Origin: Acidobacteriota bacterium
GTDB lineage: Bacteria; Acidobacteriota; Vicinamibacteria; Vicinamibacterales; SCN-69-37
Length of the DNA: 64,000 nt
Direction of reading: 5' to 3'
Assembly: GCA_947467605.1 (NCBI GenBank)
Contig: CANIII010000015.1
Span: forward strand, 1-64,000
A program made the position numbers and the translations under genes. Numbering within the stretch: position 1 is the stretch's first letter; each line of letters opens with the position of its first letter. Below the pieces are notes generated by a model. It saw only the letters and a program-made list of their open reading frames with translations, was not told the DNA's origin and made no database searches. Shown here in pieces: positions 10,323 through 20,522 of the stretch.

Positions 10323-11690
10323 ATGAAACGCACTGCACTCGTGGCCGCTCTCGTGGCGCTGTCCGCTTCTCTGTCGGCGCAGGCTCCCAACTGGATCGAT
10401 CCGTACAAGCCCATCGCCCAGCGCATCATCGCGGCCGCGCAGGCCGATGACTTCGCGTGGCGTCGGCTCGCGGAACTGACCGACACGTTTGGTCCGCGCC
10501 TCTCGGGATCCGACAACCTCGAACGCGCCATCGACTGGGCCGTCGACACGATGAAGAAGGACGGATTCGACAACGTCCACAAAGAACCCGTCATGGTGCC
10601 CAAGTGGGTGCGCGGCAATGAAAGCCTCGACCTCGTTGAGCCGGTGCGACAGACCCTGCCGCTGCTCGGCCTCGGCAATTCCGTCGGCACGCCCTACGGT
10701 GGCTTTGAGTCTGACGTGATCGTCGTCAAGAACTTCGACGAGATGGAAAAGCGCGCGGCGGAGATCAAAGGCAAGATCGTGCTCTTCAACGCCGAGTTCG
10801 TCAGCTACGGCGCCACCAACGTGTATCGCACCTCCGGGCCCTCACGCGCAGCCAAGGTCGGCGCCATCGCTGCGCTCGTCCGCTCCATCGGGCCGACGGG
10901 TCTGCGCACGCCGCACACGGGTGCGACCGTCTACACCGACGACGCGCCGAAGATTCCGGCGGCCGCGATTCCGGCGGAAGACGCGAACCGCTTTCAGCGC
11001 CTCGCCGATCGCGGCCTGAAGATCCGCGTGCGCCTCTCGATGCAGGCGCACTTCGAAGCCGACTCGCAAAGCTACAACGTCGTCGGTGAAATTCGCGGAC
11101 GCGAACTGCCCAACGAGGTCATCGTCGTCGGCGGCCATCTGGATTCGTGGGATCCCGGCGCCGGCGCGAGTGACGATGCGGGCGGGTGCGTGGTGACGTG
11201 GGAGGCGCTGCGTCTGATGAAGAAGCTCGGCTTGCAGCCGCGGCGCACGGTGCGCGTCGTGCTCTTCACCAACGAAGAGAACGGGTCACGCGGCGGCAAC
11301 GGCTACCGCGATGCGCACACGGCGGAGTTGCCAAATCACGTGATGCTGCTCGAATCCGACGGCGGCATCTTCGATCCGGAGGGCTTTGGTTTCACAGGCC
11401 CGGAGAAAGCCAAGGCGACGGTCGTGTCGATCGCCGGGCTGCTCAAGTCGATCGGCGCAGATCCGGTGCGTGACGGTGGCGGCGGTGCCGACGTGAGCCC
11501 GGCCGGAACGGTCGCGAAGGCACCGTTGATGTCACACCTGGCGGAAGCCAACTACTTTCAGATTCACCATACGCCGGCCGACACCATCGAACGCATTTCG
11601 CCGAAGCAGGCCAGCAACAATGCGGCAGCCATCGCCGTGATGGTGTACGTGATCGCCGATCTGCCTTGGCGGCTGGGTACAGAAAAATAG
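10323..11690 (+). CDS. Secreted M28 family aminopeptidase/carboxypeptidase (PA-domain type)
   Basis: A 455-residue protein starting at ATG 10323, where a typical signal peptide (MKRTALVAALVALSASLSA) begins. A protease-associated domain occupies roughly residues 120-250. The two-zinc site follows: H272 and D274 in GGHLDSWD, the bridging aspartate in GASDDAGG, E318-E319 in TNEENG, an aspartate in ESDGG and a histidine in IHHTPADT. The arrangement matches carboxypeptidase Q-like M28 enzymes, which release amino acids from short peptides in the periplasm or outside. It sits just after the DCC gene and has its own start-proximal -10 hexamer. Confidence 0.92.
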   Translation: MKRTALVAALVALSASLSAQAPNWIDPYKPIAQRIIAAAQADDFAWRRLAELTDTFGPRLSGSDNLERAIDWAVDTMKKDGFDNVHKEPVMVPKWVRGNESLDLVEPVRQTLPLLGLGNSVGTPYGGFESDVIVVKNFDEMEKRAAEIKGKIVLFNAEFVSYGATNVYRTSGPSRAAKVGAIAALVRSIGPTGLRTPHTGATVYTDDAPKIPAAAIPAEDANRFQRLADRGLKIRVRLSMQAHFEADSQSYNVVGEIRGRELPNEVIVVGGHLDSWDPGAGASDDAGGCVVTWEALRLMKKLGLQPRRTVRVVLFTNEENGSRGGNGYRDAHTAELPNHVMLLESDGGIFDPEGFGFTGPEKAKATVVSIAGLLKSIGADPVRDGGGGADVSPAGTVAKAPLMSHLAEANYFQIHHTPADTIERISPKQASNNAAAIAVMVYVIADLPWRLGTEK

Positions 11691-13577
11691 TCAGCTCCCA
11701 GAGATCCGCAGATCCTGTGTGAGCTTCGCGCCTTCACCCAGCGTCACGCGGGTGGAGGTCACGATCAACGTCTTCAACAGTTCCGGATCAAACTGCGCGC
11801 CCGGCTCAACATCGCTGAGCGCGGCGATGTGATAGTCGCCCGGCTGCAGGCCACGCAAATTGTATTTGCCGTCCGTACCCGGTCGCTGCGTGAAGATGCG
11901 ACGTGAATTCGGCGTCCAGAAGCGTTGATCCGCACTGAACACGAGGATCGTGTAGTCGCTCACCGGCTTTCCCTGCGCATCGGTCATCATGCCGCTCAGT
12001 TCGACGGGCGGACCCGGCGGCGTCATGGTGATCGCCGCGCCGACGATGTCTTCACTGTCCACCTCAAACGGAAAGTCGAGCGAGTCGCGTCCGGCGACGA
12101 TCGACGAGCGCATCGACCAGCCAGTGGGCGTGTTACTCACGCGCAACGAGTAACGGCCGGGCGAGATGCCGACGATCTTGAATGTGCCATCCGGCGCAAC
12201 GTCCGCGGGACTCGGATTGGGCATGAACTGTCCGTTCGGCGCTTGCTGTTGCTGCAGCGTGACCTGCACGCGCGCGCGCGTCAGGTCTGGAGGCACTGCG
12301 CCTTCGAAGGACACGCGGCCGGTCAGCACGCGGCCTGGGTCGAGATTGATCAGGACGCCGGACAGCGGCTGGCCGTCGACCGACACGCTCGCGCGTCCGG
12401 TCACCGTTGTCGACTGCGTCGTCTGAATCGTCTGAACGCCCTGGACGGCCAGTGGATTCCCGGCGCCAATGCCGGCGGCCGCCAGCGGCACCTCCGCACG
12501 CACCGTCGTCGTCGCGCGGGCCATGACGATGTATTGCCCGGGCGGCACTGCGCGCATCGAGAAGCGGCCGTCGGGACCCACGCGCGCGGACGGCAACGAC
12601 GCGTTTTGTTGCGTTTCATCGGCTGGCTGCAAGGACACCATGATGTTCTGTGGCAGCGGCCCGGCTGATGAGGTCACCTGGCCCGACACCGTGGCCGTCT
12701 GCACCTTCTGCATCGACACATCGATGCCGCTGCGCTCTTCGCCGCCGCGCACGGGAATGGTGACGGCACTGCTCAACGACGGACTTCCTGGGTAGTACGT
12801 GGGCGCATAGGTCACAGGCGCCGGCGCTTCGATGGTCTGGCCGTTCGACAACGTCACCGAACCGCTGTTGACGCTGGTGATGTTGAGATTCACGCCGGTT
12901 TGCGACGCGCGCTCAATCGCGGCCGCCATCTCCGCCGTCAGCGAATTGCCGTTGTCACTTTGATTGGAAGTCGCCGTGACGATGTAGTCGCCCGGCGTCA
13001 ATCCGAAGATGCGATACGCACCGCGATCGTCCGACTGCGCCGTGTTTGCGTTCTGCAATCGGCGCACGCCTGACGCCATGATGTATCGGTAGGCGCGCAC
13101 TTGCGCGCCCTGCACGGGCTCGCCATCTTCGTTGTACACGTTGCCGGTGATCACACCGGCGCTGAACAGCGTGATCGAGAGGTTCTTGAGTTGCTCGCCG
13201 TCGGCCAACTGCAGCGGCGTGCCGGACCGTTCGGGTCGCTTCTGTCCGTAGCTCCCAGCCAAGAAACGCGATCGCGACGCCGTCACGGCATAGCGGCCTT
13301 CAGGCAGCTTTTCAAAGGTGAACGCGCCCATCGCGTCCGACGTCGTCGTTCGGCCGAGTGGTCCGCCGGACAAATTGACTCGAGCGCCTTTGATGGGTTG
13401 GCCGTTCTCCCCGACGATCACGCCGGAGATGCTGCTCTTGCCCACGAGCGGCGGGCGCTGCGCCTGATCGCGATTCTGTCCCGTGGGCGTCTGCCCGGCC
13501 ACGGGAGGCCGCGGCAGTGGCGGCACAGGCGGCGTCTGCAGGAGAGCCAGCAGACCGATGGCAGGCAGAACGAACAT
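11691..13577 (-). CDS. Secreted carboxypeptidase regulatory-like domain protein
   Basis: A 628-residue protein starting at ATG 13577 (MFVLPAIGLL), the first position with a signal peptide. It contains a series of beta-sandwich repeats of the carboxypeptidase-regulatory-like/Cna-B type, recognisable by recurring segments such as SGVIVGENGQPIKGARV, TFEKLPEGRYAVTA and TFKIVGISPGRYSLRV. There is no peptidase domain. Such proteins are probably periplasmic or surface-attached and of unknown function, and are very abundant in Acidobacteria. It converges on the M28 gene with no intergenic bases (stop codons at 11690 and 11691). Confidence 0.8.
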   Translation of the reverse strand: MFVLPAIGLLALLQTPPVPPLPRPPVAGQTPTGQNRDQAQRPPLVGKSSISGVIVGENGQPIKGARVNLSGGPLGRTTTSDAMGAFTFEKLPEGRYAVTASRSRFLAGSYGQKRPERSGTPLQLADGEQLKNLSITLFSAGVITGNVYNEDGEPVQGAQVRAYRYIMASGVRRLQNANTAQSDDRGAYRIFGLTPGDYIVTATSNQSDNGNSLTAEMAAAIERASQTGVNLNITSVNSGSVTLSNGQTIEAPAPVTYAPTYYPGSPSLSSAVTIPVRGGEERSGIDVSMQKVQTATVSGQVTSSAGPLPQNIMVSLQPADETQQNASLPSARVGPDGRFSMRAVPPGQYIVMARATTTVRAEVPLAAAGIGAGNPLAVQGVQTIQTTQSTTVTGRASVSVDGQPLSGVLINLDPGRVLTGRVSFEGAVPPDLTRARVQVTLQQQQAPNGQFMPNPSPADVAPDGTFKIVGISPGRYSLRVSNTPTGWSMRSSIVAGRDSLDFPFEVDSEDIVGAAITMTPPGPPVELSGMMTDAQGKPVSDYTILVFSADQRFWTPNSRRIFTQRPGTDGKYNLRGLQPGDYHIAALSDVEPGAQFDPELLKTLIVTSTRVTLGEGAKLTQDLRISGS

Positions 13578-13583
13578 GTGGGG

Positions 13584-13589
13584 ATTAGA
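13584..13589 (-). promoter_or_regulatory. -10-like TCTAAT, possible leaderless start
   Basis: On the minus strand TCTAAT ends 6 nt before ATG 13577, with no Shine-Dalgarno sequence in between. The second base departs from the consensus. Confidence 0.3.
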
Positions 13590-13627
13590 CACCAAACGGC
13601 TGAGGGTGGTTGGGGGACGCGCCTCAC

Positions 13628-13708
13628 GGCCGGACCTGAAGGTCCGGCCCTCTGTCCTGCAGGAGCCCGGACCGCGCACGATGGAGCCCCGGACCTTCAG
13701 GTCCGGGG
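13628..13708. repeat. GGACCT palindromic repeat pair
   Basis: Two perfect palindromes: 13628-13649 (GGCCGGACCT-GA-AGGTCCGGCC) and 13687-13708 (CCCCGGACCT-TC-AGGTCCGGGG), each with 10-bp arms and a 2-nt centre, about 37 bp apart. They share the core GGACCT/AGGTCC with the elements at 20298 and 23638 and fill the gap between two minus-strand genes. Confidence 0.85.
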
Positions 13709-13711
13709 AAT

Positions 13712-14605
13712 CTACTTCTTGATCGGCGCGGGCGTGTACACCAGATAGTCACCTCGACGACGCTCCGTCGCGTCGGGTGTGGGTGTGCTGATATCGGCCA
13801 CAGGCACGACCGTCACGACTGCGATGCGTTTGCCGGGCAGCCGACGCTGCGTGCGCGACGCCGTGCCGTAGTGGAAGTCACTGTGAAACGCGCCGTTGAC
13901 GTGCAGGATCAGTGGCCGCTTCCCGCCGATCGATCCGATCGCGTAGGACTGCGCGATCGACTCGCCCATCGTTTCGTCCTTCACGCACTGCGCGAAGTAG
14001 AACTTGTCGGCCGACGCGTCGGGATGCGTCCCCATCGCTTCAAGAAACTTCCGGTAGTACTCGTCATCGCCGGTCGGGCACTGCAGATCTGCGGCGAACC
14101 ATCTCTTCTCGTCAGCGGACTTGGTCGCGAGCGGTGCGAATCCGAGCTTCGACACTTCCGAGGCAATCGGTCGCGGTACGTTGCTCGCAATGACGGGCAG
14201 GTCCTTGCTGTTGGCAAAGTCCACGAGCGGCTTGTAGTCGGTCGCATAACGCGGCCACGGACGCGACGACTTCAAAAACTCCGCCTCGTCCATGTGTCCC
14301 ATGCCGAAGTGCAGGAGCGGATCCTGCACATCGCGCTCGAACATCTCCATCGCGAGCGTCACGGGGCGGCCCTTGGCCGACAACTCCTGGAGCATGGCCA
14401 ACTCGAGCTTGTGGGTATTGGGATCGTCGTGATTCTCGCCGACGAAGACCACGTCGGCCTGGGCGAGATCATCGATCATCGCGGCCCACGGCCGCGTTTC
14501 ACCGGTTTGGCCATCAACCACGCGGCGCGGGGGATCCGCCTGTGCCTGAAGACCGGCGGCCGCGAGAGCGGCGAAGGAGAAAATGAGTGCGGGCAAGACC
14601 TTCAT
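13712..14605 (-). CDS. ChaN/Tiki-fold haem-binding-uptake family protein
   Basis: A 297-residue protein with a signal peptide (residues 1-22). VVFVGENHDDPNTHKLE (about 50-66) and LAMEMFERDVQ (about 85-95) are characteristic of the ChaN/DUF399 fold, which is related to TIKI and PrgY proteins. E. coli-type ChaN relatives have been linked to haem or iron uptake, while the wider superfamily includes metalloproteases; which applies here is not clear. The stop codon is 3 bp from a GGACCT palindrome. On the minus strand GATAGA lies 8 nt before the ATG, a weak leaderless-type signal. Confidence 0.8.
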   Translation of the reverse strand: MKVLPALIFSFAALAAAGLQAQADPPRRVVDGQTGETRPWAAMIDDLAQADVVFVGENHDDPNTHKLELAMLQELSAKGRPVTLAMEMFERDVQDPLLHFGMGHMDEAEFLKSSRPWPRYATDYKPLVDFANSKDLPVIASNVPRPIASEVSKLGFAPLATKSADEKRWFAADLQCPTGDDEYYRKFLEAMGTHPDASADKFYFAQCVKDETMGESIAQSYAIGSIGGKRPLILHVNGAFHSDFHYGTASRTQRRLPGKRIAVVTVVPVADISTPTPDATERRRGDYLVYTPAPIKK

Positions 14606-14628
14606 GCCCGCACTCTATCGCACACGCG

Positions 14629-15270
14629 CTATTTCTTGGTCACTTCCAGATCGATCGTGACCTTGACGTCCGGGCCCACGACCGCACCACCGGCCTCGAT
14701 CAAGCTGTTCCACTTGAGGTTGTAATCAAACCGATTGATCGTCGTCGTCGCCGTCGTCGCCGTGCGCTGCACGCCCTGCGAGGTCACGGCCGCGGCCGGC
14801 GCGTCCACGTCGAGCGTCACTTCCTTGGTCACGTCGCGGATCGTCAGATCGCCGACCAGCTTGAAAGTGCCATTGGCGCTAGGCAACACGCGCTTCGACT
14901 TGAACTTGATCGTCGGATACTGATCCGCAGCGAAGAAGTCCGGCGTGCGCAGGTGCCCATCGCGCTGTTCGTTGCCCGTCGAGAGCTTCTTCACATCAAT
15001 CGTCACGTCAGCCGTCACCGACGAGGTGTTTTTGCCATCCCAGACGATTGAACCGGAGACCGGACCGAGGACGCCGCGGACGGTTGAGACCAGCATGTGC
15101 TTCACGGCAAAGTTGGCCGCGCTGTGCGACGAATCCACCGTCCACGTGTTGGCCGGCGTCACCGCTGCCGGGGCCGCGGCCGCCGGCTTGGCCTGTTCAG
15201 CCATCGGGGCCGCGGTCGTCATCGTCACCACGGCCGCAGCCGCCACCATTCCCATCACTACGCGCGTCAT
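14629..15270 (-). CDS. YceI family periplasmic lipid-binding-like protein
   Basis: A 213-residue protein starting at ATG 15270 with GGAG about 10 nt upstream. After a signal peptide and Ala/Pro linker, the YceI barrel is recognisable: WTVDSSHSAANFAVKHM, HLRTPDFFAADQYPTIKFKS and GDLTIRDVTKEVTLDV. Members bind polyisoprenoid-type ligands in a lipocalin-like barrel in the periplasm and are often induced by stress; no enzymatic activity is established. It has its own sigma-70-like promoter within the end of terC, so it can be expressed separately from terC. Confidence 0.9.
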   Translation of the reverse strand: MTRVVMGMVAAAAVVTMTTAAPMAEQAKPAAAAPAAVTPANTWTVDSSHSAANFAVKHMLVSTVRGVLGPVSGSIVWDGKNTSSVTADVTIDVKKLSTGNEQRDGHLRTPDFFAADQYPTIKFKSKRVLPSANGTFKLVGDLTIRDVTKEVTLDVDAPAAAVTSQGVQRTATTATTTINRFDYNLKWNSLIEAGGAVVGPDVKVTIDLEVTKK

Positions 15271-15314
15271 TGCTTGAGCTCCAAATCTGTATCGGTCCAC
15301 CATTGACTTACTTA

Positions 15315-15335
15315 TTATTAGTCGATTCCACTTTA

Positions 15336-15343
<8 letters not shown>
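15315..15343 (-). promoter_or_regulatory. Sigma-70-type promoter of the YceI gene
   Basis: On the minus strand TTGACT, a 17-bp spacer and TAATAA form one of the best promoter matches in the window. The -35 overlaps the last codons of the terC-like gene; the leader would be about 40 nt and contains GGAG. Confidence 0.65.
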
Positions 15344-16050
<707 letters not shown>

Positions 16051-16058
<8 letters not shown>

Positions 16059-18174
16059 GCCGAAACCTCACCTGCAGCTCGGCCCAGCCGGTCTGCTCGA
16101 AATATTGCACGCTGATTCGATGTTTGCCGCCCGTCAGCTTTACCTGATCGAGCACCGACTCGTGCACCGACCACTTGTCGACCACGAGCTTCCCGTCGAG
16201 CCACACCTTGATGCCGTCGTCACTGATGATGTCGAGCCAGTAGTCGCCGCTCGGCAGCGCCACGTTGCCGTCAGCGATCAGCGCGAAGCGATCGCGCGGA
16301 AGCCCGTCGATCATCACGCCGCCGCTGACATAGTCGAGGCGGGCCGGCGCGAAGGTCTTGGTGGGCGGCGCCTTCAGCTTCGCCTCGTACGCGGCCGGCT
16401 GCGTCACCGGATCGGACGCTTCATCGAGCGCCCATGCGCGCACGCTCCAGTGCGTGGCCGGGTCGAGCAGGGTGTAGCTGAACAGATATGGCTGCCCCGC
16501 TGCCGCTCGCTGACCACGCGGACTGACGACTTCAGCACCGACGTACTCCAGAACGATTTCCAGATCGGTGCCCATCCCGGTCGGCGTCACCGTGATTTCG
16601 CCACCAGCGGTGGTCAGTGTCCATGCTGGAATGACGCCCGACTTCGCGCTCGCGGTCCCGCCGCGAATGGATTTCAGCGTCCACTTGCCTTCGGGTCCAA
16701 GGACGCGCAGTTTCAGCGGGCGATCGAACGGCTTGCCGACCGGCCACAGCTTCGGCGACTTGTAGTCGTACGGGCCCCACTCGTCGACGATGATCGTCGA
16801 ACGGCCCTGACGGGCATCGGCAGACATGATCGCGTTGATGCCATTCGGCAACGGCGGCGGCATCATCGCGATCGGCAGAACCTTTTCGTGGTTCACATCG
16901 ACCGCGTCAGTGCGCAACGTGCTGATGTCGAGCTTGTTGCTGTCGAACGTGTTGCCATAGATCTGATAGTTGCGGCTCCGCGTATCGCGCGCCTTGGCGT
17001 ATCCCCACGATGGATCCTGGGTCGCGTTAGCCCAGAGACGAATCGCCGTTTCGTTGTTCTTGAAGGTATTCCCAGAAATATCGATGTTCTGACCGTGCTC
17101 GATGGCGATGCCATCGGTGTTGCCGACAAAGGAATTTCCGTGAAAGACCGTGTCGTAGCTATAGCCGCCCCAGACGCCGTGCCAGCAATCGTCTACGCGA
17201 TTGCTGATGAACCTGTTGCGACTGAAAGTGGCCTCGATTCCATTGGCGACTGCGTGACTGAAGTCGTTGAGTACGAAGGTGTTGTCGTTCACACCTCCCT
17301 GTCCCGTGTCCATCGTGGTTTGACCGGCCCACAAGAACAGCCCATCGCCGCCATGTGTCGCGGAGTTGTACGCAAAGTAGTTGTTGTTCGACTGCTCGTA
17401 AATGAGGATTGCCGACGAGTCCTGCCCGCGGTTGTAGAACCCGTGGCTGTAGCCGCGCACATCCCAGTCGAAGCGGTTGTGCATGATCGTGTTGTCGCTC
17501 GCGCGATACATGCCGAGACCGAGCGCCGAATTCCACGAGAACGTGTTGTTCCACACCTTCGTGTGGCTCACGCGCGTCATCAGCAGGCCGTTGCTGCCCT
17601 GCACACCACGGCTGTTGTCGATCTCGCAGTTATCGCAGTCAGTCAGATAGATACCGGCGCCGTAGCGCAGCCACTCGTCATTCTCGTTCTGGTGGTACGA
17701 CATCCAGTCGAGCAGGCTCTCTTTCTCGATGCCGCTCCAGAGCCGCGGCTTCCAGTTGTAGCTGACGTCGGCACCGGTAATGTGCAGCTTCGGCGTCTTC
17801 TTCGCGCGAATGCCGACCTTGAAGCCACGCACGGCGCCGCCTTTGATCGTGACGTTCGAACCACCATCAATAAGGATGCCGTTGCCAGCGGCGCGATCCG
17901 GATCGAGAAACGGGTCGAGGCCTTCGATGGTGACGCCGGTCAGGTCAATCGTGATGTCCGCGCCGCGGACGACGATCGCGGGCGCATCGAGACTCGCGCT
18001 CGGCACACGATACGTGCCGGGCTTCACGGTCACTGAGTGCTCGATGACCATTCCGGGTGTCAGCACCACACTGACCGGCACCTGCGCGACAGTACGGATG
18101 CCAAGAGCCATCAACATGGGGATCATGGGGAACCATGGAGAAGTGCTTTTGATCTTCAAAAAGAAATACTCCAT
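16051..18174 (-). CDS. Secreted right-handed beta-helix protein with C-terminal PA14-like domain
   Basis: A 707-residue protein. ATG 18174 (MEYFFLKIK) is chosen because residues before it are Arg/Ser-rich and overlap the aconitase gene. A hydrophobic signal segment lies at about 14-30. Residues about 50-430 hold repeated right-handed beta-helix coils with Asn ladders (GNTFKNNETAIRLWAN, WNNTFSWNSALGLGMYR), as in NosD and pectate-lyase folds. The C-terminal 130 residues look like a PA14 domain (DYWLDIISDDGIKVWLDGKLVVDKW), a carbohydrate-binding type. It probably binds or modifies extracellular polysaccharide. Translational coupling to terC is unexplained. Confidence 0.82.
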
Positions 18175-18217
18175 GGCCCCCAATGGCCCCCCATGTTGAA
18201 TGCTCTTGAACTTGCTT

Positions 18218-20260
18218 CTAGACGCCGAACTTGTCCGCGTCCCACGTGAGCCCAAGCTCAGAGGGCGGCGCCATGTAGCCGATGAGCGCCGACGCCGCAA
18301 CGACAGCGGGGCTCGCGAGGTAACCCTCGCCGCCGAGGCCCATGCGGTTCTGCCAGTTGCGGTTGAACGTCGTGATCGCGCGCTGTCCCGGCGAGAGCGA
18401 ATCTTCGCCCTGACCGAAGCACGGGCCACACCACGACTGACGAATCACCGCGCCGACACCGCGGAACACATCCGCGATCGACTCCCCGCCGAGGCGCGCG
18501 TCAGGCCGCTGAATCTGCAGGCCGACACCACCACTACCGGGGAACACCCGGAACTCCTTCGCCGACTTCGTGACGCCTTTGTCACGCGCAGCCCGAATCA
18601 CGAGCGCGGCTTGCAACAGATCGGCGTAGCTGCCGTTCGTGCACGACCCGATCATCGCGAAGTCAAACGTGATCCGTTCTTTGGCGACGTCTTCGGCCGC
18701 GAACGCATTCCCGGGGCTGAACGGCTTCGCGATCATCGGCGCCACATCGCTCAGGTCAAACGTCTCGTCGATCTCGAAGACCGCGTCGGCGCCCGGCTGC
18801 AACACCGGATATGGCAGCGACGTCATCCCCTTCGCGCGGTACCACTCGTTTGTGATCTCGTCCTGCGCGAAGATGCCGTTAAACGCCTCGGCCTCCGCCA
18901 TCATGTTCGCGATCGTGTTGCGATAGACCATCGGCAGCTGCTTGGCCGCATCCACAAACTCCACCGACATGGTCTGCGACTGCTTCGCACCCCAGCGGCG
19001 CAACAGTTCGAGCACGATGTCTTTGCCGCCGACCCACTCCGGCAACTTACCGGTGAACACGACCCGGCGCTGCTTGGCGAGTGTCGTGTAGATGTAGCCG
19101 GTTGACCATCCGAAGCCGAGCGTCGTTGAACCCACGCCGACGCCGATTGCGCCGTAAGCGCCATACGCACGGCTGTGCGAGTCGGCACCGGGGATGAACT
19201 GGCCCGGCAGCACGAGTCCCTGTTCAGGAAAATAGAAATGGAAGATGCCGTCGCCCGGGTCCGCGTAGTACGGCTTCTCCATCTCCTGCTGCTTCGCGAA
19301 CGCGCGTCCGATCGACGTCTGCTTGTCGTCCTCGTCTTTGCCGGTGAATACGAAGTGGTCGTTCGCCACGGCGGCCTGGCGCGGATAGATCAGCTTGCCG
19401 CCGGTGATCTGGTTGAACGTGTGGATCGAGAACGGCGCGGTGCCGTCCGACGCCGGCAGCAGGTCGGCATACGCGCGAATCGTGGCACCCGGCTTGAAGT
19501 CTGCGCGCGACATGTTCTTGTCCACGCGATGCGCCCACAGAATCTGCTCTGTCGTCGTCATCGTCTTCGCCAGTTCGGCGTCCGGCCAGTCGAGGACGGG
19601 CGCCTGAATGACGGACGCGCGGAACTCACGGCGGCCCACGGCGAAGATGCCGCCGCCGCGGCGAATCTCTTCTTCTTTCGGCGACAGCGGCACCGGCGTG
19701 TAGGTCTTGCCCTGCGTCACGTTCGCGATGGCGCGCGTCACCGGATCAAACGTGAATTCGTCGTCGTCCTTCGCGTCGATCACCGCGTCGGGACACTGCA
19801 CCACGTGCAACCCGAGGTTGAACGAGTTGCGACGAAAGATGTCGCCCATGTTGTTGCCGCAGATGATCACCATCTCGAGGCCGGCTTCTTCGGCCACGCC
19901 TTTGAGACCGGCAGGACTCATCTCGCGCGAGGAGCCAATGGCAAAGCGATCACCTGCAATGACAAAGGTCTGTCCGCTGTGGACGCGCTTGCGGAAGTCA
20001 GGCATCAGGTAGCGAAACGACCCGGCCTTCCACTTCTCATCCAGCGTGTCGAGACTCTCCGACACACAGTCGGCCGCCGGCGTGATCTGGTCTGTATCGA
20101 TCGCATCAAGTTTCTTGGTGCCGGCCGGTGCTTTCGCATCCCAAATCACAAGGGCACGACCACGAATGACGATGGTGGACCCGGCCACTGGCGCCACTGG
20201 CGCGGGCAGATCGTTGTGTGTGACTCCAGCTTTCAGGCGGGCAGGCTGCACCGTTTGCAT
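18218..20260 (-). CDS. Aconitase-family hydratase with permuted domain order (swivel domain first)
   Basis: A 680-residue enzyme. The LeuD-like swivel domain is N-terminal (DTDQITP near 55; FAIGSSREMSPAG near 105), and the catalytic three-domain part follows: NDHFVFTG, GADSHSRAYGAYGAIGVGVG (near 358), IGSCTNGSYADL (cluster Cys near 538) and SWCGPCFGQ (cluster Cys near 611 and 614). Canonical AcnA has the swivel last; AcnB has it second, after a HEAT-like domain that is absent here. CGPC and TTFNRNWQNRMG resemble mitochondrial-type aconitase. It should bind a 4Fe-4S cluster and isomerise a citrate-like hydroxyacid; the substrate is uncertain because a full acnA is also present at 48866-51526. 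Confidence 0.85.
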   Translation of the reverse strand: MQTVQPARLKAGVTHNDLPAPVAPVAGSTIVIRGRALVIWDAKAPAGTKKLDAIDTDQITPAADCVSESLDTLDEKWKAGSFRYLMPDFRKRVHSGQTFVIAGDRFAIGSSREMSPAGLKGVAEEAGLEMVIICGNNMGDIFRRNSFNLGLHVVQCPDAVIDAKDDDEFTFDPVTRAIANVTQGKTYTPVPLSPKEEEIRRGGGIFAVGRREFRASVIQAPVLDWPDAELAKTMTTTEQILWAHRVDKNMSRADFKPGATIRAYADLLPASDGTAPFSIHTFNQITGGKLIYPRQAAVANDHFVFTGKDEDDKQTSIGRAFAKQQEMEKPYYADPGDGIFHFYFPEQGLVLPGQFIPGADSHSRAYGAYGAIGVGVGSTTLGFGWSTGYIYTTLAKQRRVVFTGKLPEWVGGKDIVLELLRRWGAKQSQTMSVEFVDAAKQLPMVYRNTIANMMAEAEAFNGIFAQDEITNEWYRAKGMTSLPYPVLQPGADAVFEIDETFDLSDVAPMIAKPFSPGNAFAAEDVAKERITFDFAMIGSCTNGSYADLLQAALVIRAARDKGVTKSAKEFRVFPGSGGVGLQIQRPDARLGGESIADVFRGVGAVIRQSWCGPCFGQGEDSLSPGQRAITTFNRNWQNRMGLGGEGYLASPAVVAASALIGYMAPPSELGLTWDADKFGV

Positions 20261-20267
20261 GGGAAAC

Positions 20268-20273
20268 AGTTTA
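20268..20273 (-). promoter_or_regulatory. -10-like TAAACT, probable leaderless start
   Basis: On the minus strand TAAACT ends 7 nt before ATG 20260 of the permuted aconitase, with no Shine-Dalgarno sequence. Confidence 0.4.
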
Positions 20274-20290
20274 GCCCGGCCGTAGGGTTC

Positions 20291-20521
20291 CTATCGGATG
20301 GAGCCCCGGACCTTCAGGTCCGGGGCTCCATCTTGCCGGGTCTCATGCCCGTCACACCGCACGACCGGCACGGGCGGATAGCGCCGATAGTTCGGGTCGT
20401 CCTTGGCCCGACCGCACTGGAGAAAAGTGCTGCCCCGATCGTTGGCGACCACGTTGGCGTGGCCGCACGTGGCGCAGAGACCCCAGCGCCGCGCTTGCTC
20501 CGCCTTTGTCGAATCGTCCAT
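20291..20521 (-). CDS. Small cysteine-rich protein, unknown function
   Basis: A 76-residue protein from ATG 20521 (alternatives at 20524 and 20533). Cysteines in LCATCGHANV, FLQCGRA and VVRCDGHE give a CxxC-C-C pattern suggesting a small zinc-ribbon; YPPVPVVRC is also distinctive. Short proteins of this kind are recurrent in Acidobacteria and I know of no function. The last 14 or so codons (DGAPDLKVRGSIR) run through the palindrome at 20298-20331, so the C-terminus is repeat-derived. The start codon region overlaps that of the divergent apaG. Confidence 0.6.
   Translation of the reverse strand: MDDSTKAEQARRWGLCATCGHANVVANDRGSTFLQCGRAKDDPNYRRYPPVPVVRCDGHETRQDGAPDLKVRGSIR
20298..20331. repeat. 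34-bp perfect GGACCT palindrome
   Basis: ATGGAGCCCCGGACCT and AGGTCCGGGGCTCCAT form 16-bp perfect arms around TC. The core is identical to 13687-13708. It lies in the 3' end of the small Cys-rich gene, which reads straight through it. Confidence 0.9.
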
Positions 20522-20522
20522 C

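Noticed and set aside
13101..13748. A plus-strand open frame ending through a palindrome
   Set aside because: It overlaps the regulatory-like gene in antisense; the tail APDLQVRG only reflects the repeat.
18174..18217. Alternative start for the beta-helix protein in the GGGGCC-rich leader
   Set aside because: The upstream ATG in CAACATGGGG is out of frame with the protein.
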